Assembly: GCF_900107685.1 (NCBI RefSeq)
Contig: NZ_FNRQ01000001.1
Location: 434,001 to 498,000, forward strand
Direction: 5' to 3'
DNA from: Paraburkholderia sartisoli
Lineage (GTDB): Bacteria; Pseudomonadota; Gammaproteobacteria; Burkholderiales; Burkholderiaceae
DNA: 64,000 bases
Part shown: positions 36,445 to 45,718 of the stretch, one piece after another
How positions within the stretch are numbered: position 1 is the first letter of the stretch
Layout of the letters: every line of letters begins with the position of its first letter
Translations under genes and position numbers: made by a program
The notes under the pieces: model-generated
What the model saw: only the letters and a program-made list of their open reading frames with translations
Told to the model about the DNA's origin: nothing
Database searches by the model: none

Positions 36445-38022
36445 TCAAGCCATCTCACGAAGGCGGTGCTTGAGAATCTTGCCTGTCGATGCCGCGGGTA
36501 ACGCCGCGAGCACGCGTACTTCGGCGGGCCGCTTGTAAGGCGCGAGCCGCGCGCCGCACCATTCGATCAGCTCAGCCGGCGTGACCCTCGCGCCGGCCAC
36601 GAGTTCGACGAACGCGACCACCTCCTCGTTGCCCTCGACGGCGCGTCCGATCACCGCCGACTGCACGACATCGGGATGCGCGTTCAGCACGTGCTCGACC
36701 TCGGCCGGATAGACGTTGAAGCCCGAGCGGATGATCAGTTCCTTGCTGCGTCCGACGATGGAGAGCGTGCCGTCCGCTTCCTCGCGCGCGAGATCGCCGG
36801 TCTTGAGCCAGCCGTCTTCGGTGACGGTCGCGTGGGTCTGCTCCGGGTTGCGGTAGTAGCCGAGCATCACGTTCGGCCCGCGCACCCACAGCTCACCGAT
36901 TTCGCCGCGTGCCGCCTCGACGCCGTCGAGCATCACGAAACGCACTTCCACGCCGGGGATCACCTGTCCGACCGATACGTCCGCGCAGGGTGCGTCGAGC
37001 ATCGTCTGCGACACGGTCGGGCTGCTTTCGGTCATGCCGTAGCCGTTGTGCAGCGTCACGCCGTAGACGCTTTCGACGCGCGCCTTCAGCGCGGCGTCGA
37101 GCGGCGAGCCGCCCGAATACGCAAACCGCAGACGCGGCGCCGACCACGCATGGCCGTGCGCCTGCAGATGTTCGAGCAGTTTTGCGTGCATGGCCGGCAC
37201 GCCCTGAAAAATCGACACGTTCTCGTGCGCGAGCGCATGACGCACGGCTTCGGGCGCAAAGCGCGACGCAAGCCGCAACGTCGCGCCTGCGTGCAGGCTG
37301 CCGAGACACACCGATGCAAGCCCGTACACGTGCGAAATGGGCAGCACGGCGTACACGACGTCGTCGGGGCCGACGCGGCGCAGCGTGCTCGAAATCGTCG
37401 CGATGAACATCAGGTTCCGGTGCGAGAGCATCACGCCTTTCGGCGCGCCGGTCGTGCCCGTCGTGTAGATGAGCGCGGCGCACTGCTTTTCGCTGGCGGC
37501 TTCGACGGGTTCGGCATGCACGTTCGCATCGGCGACGAACGACCACGCGCCGATATCGATTGCCGCCGCGCTTGCGCTTGCCGGTGCGGCTGTCGCGCCA
37601 TGATGCTGCGCATGACCGCGCGCATCGGACGACGCATCGACCGCGTACGCGATCACGCGCGGCGCTGCGTGCGCGCGGATCGCATCAAGCTCGGCCGCCG
37701 AAAGCCGCGCGTTCGACATGAGCGCCCACCCGTCGAGTTTCGCGGCGGCGAACAGAAGCACCACCTGCACGATGCTGTTCTCCGCGACGATCATCACGCG
37801 GTCGCCCGCGCGCACGCCCAGCTCGCGCAGTTGCGCGGCGGTCTCCTCGACCGCGTCGGCGAGTTGCTGGCGCGTGAGCTGGCGTGCGTCCTCGATCAGC
37901 GAGACGCGATGCGGGTCGCGCGCGGCCGCCAGCGCCGGAATATCGGCGATGCGCGCGGGCAGGGCGGCGAGCAGCGCGGGGATGTCGAATGCGTGCGAAT
38001 GCGGGGCGGTGCTGGCCGTCAC
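36445..38022 (-). CDS. AMP-binding acyl-CoA synthetase/ligase
   Basis: ANL-superfamily ligase, 525 residues, activating a carboxylic acid as acyl-AMP and then CoA thioester. P-loop YTTGTTGAPKGV is at 186-197, GYGMTESSP, GWLKTGD, GRSKELIIRSGFNVYPAEVE, and the catalytic Lys near the C-terminus in STGKILKHRLR. The start is GTG 38022, chosen for AGGAGAC four bases upstream; the frame also opens at an ATG 21 codons earlier without a ribosome-binding site. The acyl substrate is not predictable. It is convergent with xerD. Confidence 0.87.
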   Translation of the reverse strand: MTASTAPHSHAFDIPALLAALPARIADIPALAAARDPHRVSLIEDARQLTRQQLADAVEETAAQLRELGVRAGDRVMIVAENSIVQVVLLFAAAKLDGWALMSNARLSAAELDAIRAHAAPRVIAYAVDASSDARGHAQHHGATAAPASASAAAIDIGAWSFVADANVHAEPVEAASEKQCAALIYTTGTTGAPKGVMLSHRNLMFIATISSTLRRVGPDDVVYAVLPISHVYGLASVCLGSLHAGATLRLASRFAPEAVRHALAHENVSIFQGVPAMHAKLLEHLQAHGHAWSAPRLRFAYSGGSPLDAALKARVESVYGVTLHNGYGMTESSPTVSQTMLDAPCADVSVGQVIPGVEVRFVMLDGVEAARGEIGELWVRGPNVMLGYYRNPEQTHATVTEDGWLKTGDLAREEADGTLSIVGRSKELIIRSGFNVYPAEVEHVLNAHPDVVQSAVIGRAVEGNEEVVAFVELVAGARVTPAELIEWCGARLAPYKRPAEVRVLAALPAASTGKILKHRLREMA

Positions 38023-38141
38023 GACTGTCTCCTCGTGGCGCCGCGGCGCGCGGCGGCGGAATATTTTCGAACGATCGTGCCACATTCAACCGGCACGCAC
38101 AATTCAGGTTTGAGCAAATAGCTGTTGCGCGGTGACGCCAT

Positions 38142-38147
38142 TACAAT
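38142..38147 (+). promoter_or_regulatory. Possible -10 (TACAAT) immediately before ybaK
   Basis: TACAAT lies 6 bases upstream of the ybaK ATG at 38154, where a transcript would start at or near the start codon. No clear -35 is found at 16-18 bases and no Shine-Dalgarno precedes the ATG. Confidence 0.35.
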
Positions 38148-38153
38148 GCGCCG

Positions 38154-38645
38154 ATGAGCAAATCCAGACACGTCTCCGAAACGCCCGCGACGCAGTTTCT
38201 GCGACGTCACGGCGTCGCGTTCGGCGAGCATCCTTACGACTATGTCGACCACGGCGGCACGGCGGAATCCGCGCGCCAGCTGGGCATCGACGAACATCAC
38301 GTCGTCAAGACGCTCGTGATGGAAGACGAGCACGCAAAACCGCTGATCGTCCTGATGCACGGCGACCGCACCGTATCGACGAAGAATCTCGCGCGGCAGA
38401 TCGGCGCGAAGCGCGTCGAGCCCTGCAAGCCGGAGGTCGCGAGCCGGCATTCAGGGTATCTGATCGGCGGCACGTCGCCGTTCGGCACGAAAAAGACGAT
38501 GCCGGTGTACGTCGAATCGACGGTTCTCGAACTCGACCGGATCTGGCTCAACGGCGGGCGTCGCGGGTTTCTGGTCAGCATCGCGCCGAAGGTGGTGACG
38601 GATCTGCTGCAGGCAAAGCCGGTGCAATGCGCGATCGACGACTAG
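38154..38645 (+). CDS. ybaK: Cys-tRNA(Pro)/Cys-tRNA(Cys) deacylase
   Basis: Hydrolyses mischarged Cys-tRNA(Pro), 163 residues, YbaK/EbsC family. The conserved Lys of the active site lies in VVKTLVME, with RTVSTKNLARQIGAKRVEP and GGTSPFGTKK as family motifs. ATG 38154 has a TACAAT 6 bases before it and no ribosome-binding site. Confidence 0.92.
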   Translation: MSKSRHVSETPATQFLRRHGVAFGEHPYDYVDHGGTAESARQLGIDEHHVVKTLVMEDEHAKPLIVLMHGDRTVSTKNLARQIGAKRVEPCKPEVASRHSGYLIGGTSPFGTKKTMPVYVESTVLELDRIWLNGGRRGFLVSIAPKVVTDLLQAKPVQCAIDD

Positions 38646-38793
38646 CAACCGCACCGACGTCAGCGCATGATGTCCGCGCGGGTTTCGCCGGCTGCGTTCG
38701 GTAGAATATGCGGCTTCGTGTTCGTGCTGCACCGACGGTTTCGCTTTCGTAACCCCTTCGCCTTTCCGGCACACTACAAAAAGAGTTCCCAGC

Positions 38794-39432
38794 ATGGAAA
38801 ACCTGATCGCCGCCGTCCTGGCCTACCTGATCGGCTCGGTGTCGTTTGCCGTGATCGTGAGCGCCGCGATGGGGCTCGCCGACCCGCGCTCGTATGGCTC
38901 GAAGAACCCCGGCGCGACCAACGTGCTGCGCAGCGGCAACAAGCTTGCCGCGATCCTGACGCTGCTCGGCGACGCGTTCAAGGGCTGGCTCGCCGTGTGG
39001 CTCACCAGCCACTTCGGCCCGCGCTACGGCCTCGATGATCCGGCGATCGCGCTCGCCGCCATCGCCGTGTTCCTCGGCCATCTGTATCCGGTCTTTTTCC
39101 GCTTCAAGGGCGGCAAGGGCGTGGCGACGGCGGCCGGCGTGCTGCTCGCGATCAACCCGGTGCTCGGCATCGCGACCGCGCTTACGTGGCTGATCATCGC
39201 GTTCTTCTTTCGCTATTCGTCGCTGGCGGCGCTGGTGGCCGCCGTGTTCGCGCCGCTCTTCGACGGGTTCCTGTTCGGCGCGAACATCATCGCGCTGGCC
39301 GTGCTGGCGATGAGCGCGCTCCTGATCTGGCGTCACCGCTCGAATATCGCGAAGCTGCTTGCCGGCAAGGAAAGCCGCATCGGCGACAAGAAAAAGCGCC
39401 ATGCGCCGCCGCCCGCGGGCAAGGCGCATTGA
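38794..39432 (+). CDS. plsY: Glycerol-3-phosphate acyltransferase
   Basis: Integral membrane enzyme acylating glycerol 3-phosphate from acyl-phosphate, the first step of phospholipid synthesis. 212 residues with five or more helices. [12 protein letters not shown] at 35-46 and [12 protein letters not shown] near 105 are the catalytic and substrate loops. The C-terminus is a basic KKKRHAPPP tail. A TAGAAT at 38702-38707 may be the -10. Confidence 0.94.
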   Translation: MENLIAAVLAYLIGSVSFAVIVSAAMGLADPRSYGSKNPGATNVLRSGNKLAAILTLLGDAFKGWLAVWLTSHFGPRYGLDDPAIALAAIAVFLGHLYPVFFRFKGGKGVATAAGVLLAINPVLGIATALTWLIIAFFFRYSSLAALVAAVFAPLFDGFLFGANIIALAVLAMSALLIWRHRSNIAKLLAGKESRIGDKKKRHAPPPAGKAH

Positions 39433-39501
39433 GTTTCCGGCGGCCGGTCTGGCACACGCCGCGGCGGCCTCATCTGACGATTGCGCGACGCCTCGCGTTG
39501 G

Positions 39502-39987
39502 CTAGTCGCGGAAGTTGTTGAAGTCGAGCGGCGTATCGGTGACGTCCTTGCGCAGCATCGCGATCGTGCTTTGCAGATCGTCGCGCTTGGTGCCCGTCAC
39601 GCGCACCGCGTCGCCCTGAATGCTCGCCTGGACCTTGATCTTGCTGTCCTTCACGAGCTTGACGATCTTCTTGGCGAGATCGCCCGACACGCCTTTCTTC
39701 ACGGTGATGACCTGCTTCACCTTGTCGCCGCCGATCTTCTCGATCTTGCCGTAGTCGAGAAAGCGCACGTCGACGTTGCGCTTCGCCATCTTCGACACGA
39801 GCACGTCCTTGACCTGCGTGAGCTTGAAGTCGTCGTCGGCGTAGGCGGTGAGCTCGCGCTCTTTCTGCTCGACGCGGGCATCCGAGCCCTTGAAGTCGAA
39901 ACGGGTGGAAATTTCCTTGTTGGACTGCTCGATCGCGTTCTTGACTTCGATCATGTTGGCTTCGCTGACAACGTCAAACGATGGCAT
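39502..39987 (-). CDS. YajQ-family nucleotide-binding protein
   Basis: 161 residues with two ferredoxin-like repeats. [21 protein letters not shown] at the N-terminus and [12 protein letters not shown] are family signatures. Members bind tRNA or cyclic di-GMP (Xanthomonas YajQ); which applies here is unknown. ATG 39987 follows GGGAGAATGC. Monocistronic, convergent with plsY. Confidence 0.9.
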   Translation of the reverse strand: MPSFDVVSEANMIEVKNAIEQSNKEISTRFDFKGSDARVEQKERELTAYADDDFKLTQVKDVLVSKMAKRNVDVRFLDYGKIEKIGGDKVKQVITVKKGVSGDLAKKIVKLVKDSKIKVQASIQGDAVRVTGTKRDDLQSTIAMLRKDVTDTPLDFNNFRD

Positions 39988-40199
39988 TGCATTCTCCCAA
40001 TAGTGCCGCGGGGCGGACGCGGCCGGCAGGCCGCGCGTGACGCACTCGCTATAATCACGAACCGACGCCATTTTACCGACGCCGCTCCCATTTGCCCAAG
40101 GCTGTCGCGCAACAGTGCGCGGCGTGGCCTCGCTGGTTTCCGCCTGATTGCCGTGTGCGCCGCGGGCCCGCGCGGCGAGCCGATGCCGCAACCCCGTTC

Positions 40200-40234
40200 A
40201 ACACGCACGTTTAACACGCGCGTTTAACACGTTT
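40200..40234 (+). repeat. Tandem 13-mer repeats upstream of murB
   Basis: Two and a half copies of AACACGC[A/G]CGTTT, ending 14 bases before the murB ATG. Confidence 0.75.
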
Positions 40235-40248
40235 ATCCAGCAATCCCG

Positions 40249-41289
40249 ATGCCTCAAGCCGCTCCCGCCTCATTTGTTTCGCATTTTCCGCTCAAGGCGC
40301 ACAACACGTTCGGCTTCGACGTGGCGGCGCGCTACGCGTGCAGCATCGAGCACGAGGCGCAACTGGCGGCCGCGGTGAACGATCCGCGCGCGGCCGCGTT
40401 GCCGCGACTGGTGCTGGGTGGCGGCAGCAACGTCGTGCTGACGGGCGACTTCGACGGTCTGGTGCTGCTGATTGCGCTGCGCGGGCGGCGAGTTGTCCGC
40501 GAAGACGACGATGCATGGTACGTCGAGGCGGCGGCGGGCGAGAACTGGCACGCGTTCGTGGCGTGGACGCTCGCGCAGGGCTTGCCGGGGCTCGAGAACC
40601 TCGCGTTGATTCCGGGGACGGTCGGCGCGGCGCCGATCCAGAACATCGGCGCGTACGGCCTTGAAATGTGCGAGCGCTTCGCGTCGCTGAGTGCGGTGGA
40701 ACTGGCGACGGGCGAAGCCGTCGCGTTCGACGCCGACGCGTGCCGTTTCGGCTACCGCGACAGTTTCTTCAAGCGTGAAGGGCGGAATCGCTTCGTGATT
40801 ACGTCGGTGACGTTCCGTCTGCCGAAAGCGTGGGCGCCACGGACGGGATATGCGGACATCGCGCGCGAACTGTCAGCGCGCGGTCTGGGCGATGCCGCGC
40901 CGGATGCGCAGGCGATCTTCGATGCGGTGGTCGCCGTGCGACGGGCCAAGCTGCCCGATCCGCTCGAACTCGGCAACGCGGGGAGCTTCTTCAAGAACCC
41001 GGTGATCGATGGCGCGCGGTTCGACGCGTTGCAGCAGCGTGAGCCGGATGTCGTGTCGTATCGTCAGCCGGACGGTAGCGTGAAGCTGGCGGCGGGCTGG
41101 CTGATCGACCGGTGCGGCTGGAAAGGGCGCGCGATCGGCGCGGCGGCCGTGCATGACCGGCAGGCGCTGGTGCTGGTGAATCGCGGCGGCGCGACGGGCG
41201 CGGACGTTCTGGCGCTCGCGCGGGCCGTCCAGGCGGATGTGCTTGCGCGCTTCGGCGTGGAACTGGAGCCGGAGCCGGTTTGTTTGTAG
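40249..41289 (+). CDS. murB: UDP-N-acetylenolpyruvoylglucosamine reductase
   Basis: FAD-NADPH enzyme of peptidoglycan synthesis, 346 residues, type I MurB length. FAD loop GGGSN is at 57-61, the [15 protein letters not shown] substrate region follows, catalytic Ser in [10 protein letters not shown] and Glu in the final EPEPV. No clear ribosome-binding site; the leader contains 13-base tandem repeats. Confidence 0.95.
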   Translation: MPQAAPASFVSHFPLKAHNTFGFDVAARYACSIEHEAQLAAAVNDPRAAALPRLVLGGGSNVVLTGDFDGLVLLIALRGRRVVREDDDAWYVEAAAGENWHAFVAWTLAQGLPGLENLALIPGTVGAAPIQNIGAYGLEMCERFASLSAVELATGEAVAFDADACRFGYRDSFFKREGRNRFVITSVTFRLPKAWAPRTGYADIARELSARGLGDAAPDAQAIFDAVVAVRRAKLPDPLELGNAGSFFKNPVIDGARFDALQQREPDVVSYRQPDGSVKLAAGWLIDRCGWKGRAIGAAAVHDRQALVLVNRGGATGADVLALARAVQADVLARFGVELEPEPVCL

Positions 41290-41352
41290 CTGTGTAGCTT
41301 CGTAGCGCGTGCGTGACGGGTGCGCGCTGCTCAGGGTCATGCGAAGGATATG

Positions 41353-41389
41353 AAAAAAGCACCGGGATCTATGATCCCGGTGCTTTTTT
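41353..41389. terminator. Bidirectional terminator between murB and argG
   Basis: An 11-bp stem GCACCGGGATC/GATCCCGGTGC with a 3-base loop, A6 before and T6 after. Confidence 0.92.
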
Positions 41390-41521
41390 CGATAATGCGC
41401 GATCAGCCACGCATCGTCTTCGATCTGCCTGAACCTCGCCGCAACGGCTTCGGTTCAGCTTGCGGCAGCTGTCATCGCCTGTCGCTTGCGCCCAGTTCGA
41501 CCGCCGCAGGCGCGGCAGGTC

Positions 41522-42748
41522 TTAACCGCGTTTGCGGCGCGCGTTCTCGGCGATCCGCATGCGCAGCGCGTTCAGCTTGATGAAGCCGCCGGCGTCGGCC
41601 TGGTTGTAGGCGCCGCCGTCGTCGTCGAACGTCGCGATGTTCTTGTCGAACAGCGTTTCCTTCGAATCGCGCGCCACCACCGAAACGCTGCCCTTGTAGA
41701 GCTTCACGCGCGTCCAGCCGTTGACCTTTTCCTGCGTATGGTCGATCAGCACCTGGATTGCGCGGCGCTCCGGCGCCCACCAGTAGCCGTTGTAAATCAG
41801 CGAAGCGTAGCGCGCCATCAGGTCGTCCTTCAGATGCGCGACTTCGCGATCCAGCGTGATCGACTCGATACCACGGTGCGCCTTCAGCATGATCGTGCCG
41901 CCCGGCGTTTCATAGCAGCCGCGCGACTTCATGCCGACGTAACGGTTTTCGACCAGATCCAGACGGCCAATGCCGTGCTTGCCGCCGAGGCGGTTCAGTT
42001 CGGTCAGCATCTCAGCTGGCGACAGGCGCTTGCCGTTCAGCGCGACCGGATCGCCGCGCTCGTATTCGATGTCGAGGTATTCCGGCTGGTCCGGCGCCTC
42101 TTCCGGCGAGACCGTCCAGCGCCACATATCCGGCTCGGCTTCGGCCTTCGGATCTTCGAGGTGACGGCCTTCGAACGAGATGTGCAGCAGGTTCGCGTCC
42201 ATCGAGTACGGCGCGCCGCCCTGCTTGTGCTTCATTTCGATCGGAATGCCGGCCTTTTCGGCGTACGCGAGCAGCTTTTCGCGCGACAGCAGATCCCATT
42301 CGCGCCACGGGGCGATGACCTTGATGCCCGGTTCCAGCGCGTAGTAACCGAGTTCGAAGCGGACCTGATCGTTGCCTTTGCCGGTCGCGCCGTGCGAAAC
42401 GGCCTGCGCGCCGGTCGCGCGCGCGATCTCGATCTGGCGCTTTGCGATCAGCGGGCGAGCGATCGACGTGCCCAGCAGATACTCGCCTTCATAGATCGTG
42501 TTGGCGCGGAACATCGGGAACACGTAGTCGCGCACGAACTCTTCGCGCAGGTCTTCGATGAAGATGTTGTCCTGCTTGATGCCGAGCTGCAGGGCCTTCT
42601 TGCGCGCCGGTTCCAGCTCCTCGCCCTGACCGATGTCGGCCGTGAACGTGACGACTTCGGCGTCGTAGTTGTCCTGCAACCACTTCAGGATGACGGAGGT
42701 GTCGAGGCCGCCCGAATAGGCGAGCACGACTTTGTTGATATCGCTCAT
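41522..42748 (-). CDS. argG: Argininosuccinate synthase
   Basis: Condenses citrulline and aspartate using ATP in arginine synthesis, 408 residues. The pyrophosphatase loop AYSGGLDTS is at 9-17, with [10 protein letters not shown] and [10 protein letters not shown]. It lies 117 bases downstream of argF, with a hairpin between them that may reduce read-through. No argR-type box is recognisable. Confidence 0.96.
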   Translation of the reverse strand: MSDINKVVLAYSGGLDTSVILKWLQDNYDAEVVTFTADIGQGEELEPARKKALQLGIKQDNIFIEDLREEFVRDYVFPMFRANTIYEGEYLLGTSIARPLIAKRQIEIARATGAQAVSHGATGKGNDQVRFELGYYALEPGIKVIAPWREWDLLSREKLLAYAEKAGIPIEMKHKQGGAPYSMDANLLHISFEGRHLEDPKAEAEPDMWRWTVSPEEAPDQPEYLDIEYERGDPVALNGKRLSPAEMLTELNRLGGKHGIGRLDLVENRYVGMKSRGCYETPGGTIMLKAHRGIESITLDREVAHLKDDLMARYASLIYNGYWWAPERRAIQVLIDHTQEKVNGWTRVKLYKGSVSVVARDSKETLFDKNIATFDDDGGAYNQADAGGFIKLNALRMRIAENARRKRG

Positions 42749-42828
42749 GGTGAACTCGTAGCTGGAAAAATGCGGGAAAACGGTGCGCGCCGGCTGATCC
42801 GGGCACGTAAAAACGCTATTTTGACACT

Positions 42829-42852
42829 AAACCGCGGGCGTACCCGCGGTTT
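42829..42852 (-). terminator. Hairpin between argF and argG
   Basis: AAACCGCGGG/CCCGCGGTTT, a 10-bp stem with a CGTA loop. On the minus strand the T run is short, so it may be a weak terminator or mRNA-processing hairpin. Confidence 0.55.
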
Positions 42853-42865
42853 TGGGGTGGCGCGC

Positions 42866-43795
42866 TCAGTGGTTGAGCTTGCCGAGCAGCAGGAATTCCA
42901 TCAGCGCCTTTTGCACATGCAGACGGTTTTCCGCTTCGTCCCACACGACGCTCTGCGGCCCGTCGATCACGTCGGCGCTCACTTCCTCGCCGCGATGCGC
43001 CGGCAGGCAGTGCATGAACAGCGCATCGGCATTCGCGCGCGCCATCATGTCGGCGTCGACGCACCAGTCGGCGAACGCCTGCTTGCGGGCTTCGTTTTCA
43101 GCTTCGAAACCCATGCTGGTCCAGACATCGGTGGTGACGAGATCGGCGCCCGCGCACGCTTCGTTCGGATCGTCGAACGCCTGCCAGCTCGGCGCGCTCT
43201 CCGCGGCGACGAGCGCGCGATCGAGCTTGTAACCCGGCGGCGTGGAGATACGCAGCTTGAACCCGAGAATGTGCGCGGCTTCGATCCACGTGTAGAGCAT
43301 GTTGTTCGCGTCGCCGACCCACGCGACGGTCTTGCCGCGAATCGGACCGCGATGCTCGAAGTACGTGAAGATGTCCGCCAGCACCTGGCACGGGTGAAAC
43401 TCGTTCGTGAGGCCGTTGATGACCGGCACGCGCGAGTTGTCGGCAAAGCGCTGGATGATGTCCTGGCCGAACGTACGGATCATGATGATGTCGACCATGC
43501 GCGAGATGACCTGCGCGGCGTCTTCGATCGGTTCGCCGCGGCCGAGTTGCGTGTCGCGCGTGCTCATGAACACGGCGTGGCCGCCGAGCTGGAAGATGCC
43601 GGCTTCGAACGACAGGCGCGTGCGCGTCGAGTTTTTCTCGAAGATCATCGCGAGCGTGCGGTCGTGCAGCGGATGGTAAGTCTCGTAGTTCTTGAACTTG
43701 CGCTTCAGAATGCGGGCGCGCTCAAGCACGTACTCGTAGTCTTCCAGCGAGAAATCCTTGAACTGCAGATAGTGACGAATTTTCTTGGCGGTCAT
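42866..43795 (-). CDS. argF: Ornithine carbamoyltransferase
   Basis: Makes citrulline from ornithine and carbamoyl phosphate, 309 residues. Carbamoyl-phosphate loop STRTR is at 56-60, with HPCQVLAD and HCLPAHRGEE. The upstream ATG 43795 is followed by argG; together they form citrulline and argininosuccinate steps. Confidence 0.96.
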   Translation of the reverse strand: MTAKKIRHYLQFKDFSLEDYEYVLERARILKRKFKNYETYHPLHDRTLAMIFEKNSTRTRLSFEAGIFQLGGHAVFMSTRDTQLGRGEPIEDAAQVISRMVDIIMIRTFGQDIIQRFADNSRVPVINGLTNEFHPCQVLADIFTYFEHRGPIRGKTVAWVGDANNMLYTWIEAAHILGFKLRISTPPGYKLDRALVAAESAPSWQAFDDPNEACAGADLVTTDVWTSMGFEAENEARKQAFADWCVDADMMARANADALFMHCLPAHRGEEVSADVIDGPQSVVWDEAENRLHVQKALMEFLLLGKLNH

Positions 43796-44220
43796 GAAAC
43801 AAATACGGCGGTCTCACCCGGCAGAATTGCCGGACGGCGCCGCCGTCGTTTGTGGTAACTCAATGGAGCATAAAGGATTTTGCCTGGTTTGACGAGTCAG
43901 CCGGATGGCCATGTGAGCGTCCGCGGGGGCGTGCGCGCCATTCCTTGTGCCCTGTGTCAGGGGGCTTGTGTGCAGTGCGGAACAACACCCGCTGAGCTAT
44001 AATCTCAGGGTTTTCCCAAGCCCGGCAGGCAGGCGCCGAGCTTTCGGGGCACGGCTCGCGCGCGTGGGGTCACGCAATCCCTTTCGTGCGATACGCTTTC
44101 CGCCTGGCGGCGTGTTTCAGGGCGTCACGGCGCGGTTTGCACACGTCGTTCCGGATCTTCAGGCAGCCTCAAGGGTCCACGGGCACGCACTTCCCAGGGC
44201 AGTCATACAGGAATCCCTAC
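43796..44220. other. Divergent intergenic region between argF and the DUF3579 gene
   Basis: 425 bases. A TATAAT at 43998-44003 could be the -10 for the DUF3579 gene, but no -35 matches. A frame in the right half overlaps the next gene in another phase and has no protein features. No further element is supportable. Confidence 0.5.
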
Positions 44221-44562
44221 ATGGCCGAAGCACCTCCAACCGAGTATTTCATTCAGGGCATCACGTCGAAAGGAAAGAAGTTTCGTCCGAGCGACTGGTC
44301 GGAACGGCTTGCCGGTGTCATGTCGTGTTTCGGTCCCGGCGCGAAAGGACCGAACGCCCGTCTTCAGTACTCGCTCTACGTCCGTCCGACCTTGCTTGGC
44401 GATCTCAAGGTCGTCATTCTCGATTCGCGTCTGCGTGACATCGAGCCGATGGCTTTCGATTTCGTCATGAATTTTGCAAAAGACAATGACCTGGTCGTGA
44501 CCGAGGCGTGCGAACTGCCAGCGCATCACGGTACGCAGCAGAAGATCGCGGAACAGGCGTAG
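44221..44562 (+). CDS. DUF3579 domain protein
   Basis: 113 residues, cytoplasmic, a small conserved protein of betaproteobacteria. EYFIQGITSKGKKFRPSDW, LAGVMSCFGP and RLRDIEPMAFDFVMNFAKDNDL are the conserved stretches. ATG 44221 is placed after a weak AGGA; the in-frame extension upstream is not conserved-looking. The function is unknown. Confidence 0.85.
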   Translation: MAEAPPTEYFIQGITSKGKKFRPSDWSERLAGVMSCFGPGAKGPNARLQYSLYVRPTLLGDLKVVILDSRLRDIEPMAFDFVMNFAKDNDLVVTEACELPAHHGTQQKIAEQA

Positions 44563-44664
44563 TACAGGGCACAGGAACAGGACACAAGGCCTCGCTGGCG
44601 CGACGAAGCGCGATAGCAGGCAGGGCGCAAGGCCCAAAGCAGAAGGGCTACGGCCCGAGCGAAC

Positions 44665-44690
44665 AAAAACCCGCCGAAGCGGGTTTTTTT
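44665..44690 (+). terminator. Intrinsic terminator downstream of the DUF3579 gene
   Basis: AACCCGC/GCGGGTT stem with CGAA loop and seven Ts, about 100 bases after the stop. Confidence 0.85.
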
Positions 44691-44769
44691 ACGTCCGTCG
44701 CGCGCTGAATCGAGGGCGCGCCGGAGCCCGAACATCGTCGCGCGGCGGGCATTATTCGTGCGCGAATAC

Positions 44770-44794
44770 AAAAAAGCCCGCCAGGGCGGGCTTT
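44770..44794 (-). terminator. Intrinsic terminator of rpsT
   Basis: AAAGCCCGCC/GGCGGGCTTT with a 2-base loop and a U run on the minus strand, 50 bases after the rpsT stop. Confidence 0.88.
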
Positions 44795-44844
44795 CATGAC
44801 GCAGCGGAAACAGGAGGTAGCCCGCCGAAGCGAGCTGACCGGAT

Positions 44845-45123
44845 TTACTGCGCTGCGGGCGCTTGCAGACCCTTGATGGCTGCAGCGAGGCGGCTCTTAT
44901 GGCGAGCGGCCTTGTTCTTGTGAACGATTTTCTTGTCGGCGATGATGTCGATGGTCTTCGACGATGCCTTGAAGAGTTCAGCGGCCTTGGCCTGGTCGCC
45001 GGCGTCGATCGCCTTGCGGACTGCCTTGATCGCGGTGCGGAACTTCGAGCGCAGCGCCGAGTTGTGCGAGTTGGCCTTGGCGGCCTGGCGGGCGCGCTTG
45101 CGTGCTTGTGCGGTATTTGCCAT
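44845..45123 (-). CDS. rpsT: 30S ribosomal protein S20
   Basis: 92 residues, very basic, starting [14 protein letters not shown] with the helical family pattern ([20 protein letters not shown]). It is preceded by AAGGAACC. A strong extended -10 promoter sits about 290 bases upstream (45416-45445), so the mRNA would have a long leader. A terminator lies at 44770-44794. Confidence 0.98.
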   Translation of the reverse strand: MANTAQARKRARQAAKANSHNSALRSKFRTAIKAVRKAIDAGDQAKAAELFKASSKTIDIIADKKIVHKNKAARHKSRLAAAIKGLQAPAAQ

Positions 45124-45415
45124 GACGGTTCCTTATCCTGTTCCTGTTTCCAGTGCCAGCCTTCAAGTGGGTTGGCGCTGCTTTGATCCGAACCTCTGGA
45201 AGCGATTGCCCAGAGGCGCAAAAGAGTTCGTTTGGGTCCGATCCGGTCTGACTTCGAGAACGAAACTCAAGACCGGCAGATACGCGAAAGCGACACAAAG
45301 CGCACCTGTTTCGGTTCGCGCCCCGTTCGCTTCACGCCTGTTACATCGTGCCGGGCAGCGAGGCCCATGCATGCAAAGACGTGATCCGACGGCCGAGCGA
45401 GCCTCGAAACCGGCG

Positions 45416-45445
45416 ATTATAGCAACAAAATCAGGCACGTGGCAA
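45416..45445 (-). promoter_or_regulatory. rpsT promoter
   Basis: On the minus strand, TTGCCA (complement of 45440-45445), an 18-base spacer ending TGC, and TATAAT (complement of 45416-45421). The TGC before TATAAT makes it an extended -10. Predicted transcription starts near 45409. Confidence 0.7.
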
Positions 45446-45703
45446 CGGAAATAGGCCGCCGTCTCTTGTGCCGCGTCCGCGCTGGCTTGCCGGCGGCACC
45501 GCGCCTGCGGTTGCTGGACGGACGCCCGCGGGCGGAGTCTTCGCCCCGCTGTGCTCCGGAATGCCGGGCAAACTGCGCATCAACCGTGGACAAACCCCGG
45601 ACAAACCGCGCACCAGATGATTATTTCGCGAACGTCCCTGGCCGGAAACGGTCCGACTCGCGTTCCGGCTCGTCCCGTCGTCCGCTGATGTGAGCGGCAC
45701 CCG

Positions 45704-45709
45704 TATAAT
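45704..45709 (+). promoter_or_regulatory. TATAAT immediately before murJ, possible leaderless start
   Basis: A perfect -10 hexamer ends 9 bases before the murJ ATG and no Shine-Dalgarno is present. No good -35 lies at 16-18 bases, so it is tentative. Confidence 0.4.
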
Positions 45710-45718
45710 AAGCGCCCC

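Larger units (their letters stand above)
45124..45718. other. Divergent intergenic region between rpsT and murJ
   Basis: 595 bases. It holds the rpsT leader (45124-45409), the rpsT promoter and, next to murJ, a lone TATAAT. No gene is supportable. Confidence 0.7.

Noticed and set aside
43947..44438. 163-codon plus-strand frame overlapping the DUF3579 gene
   Set aside because: Out of phase with the recognised protein and without family features.
45431..45700. 89-codon minus-strand frame between rpsT and murJ
   Set aside because: Overlaps the rpsT promoter, Arg/Pro/Gly-rich, no ribosome-binding site.
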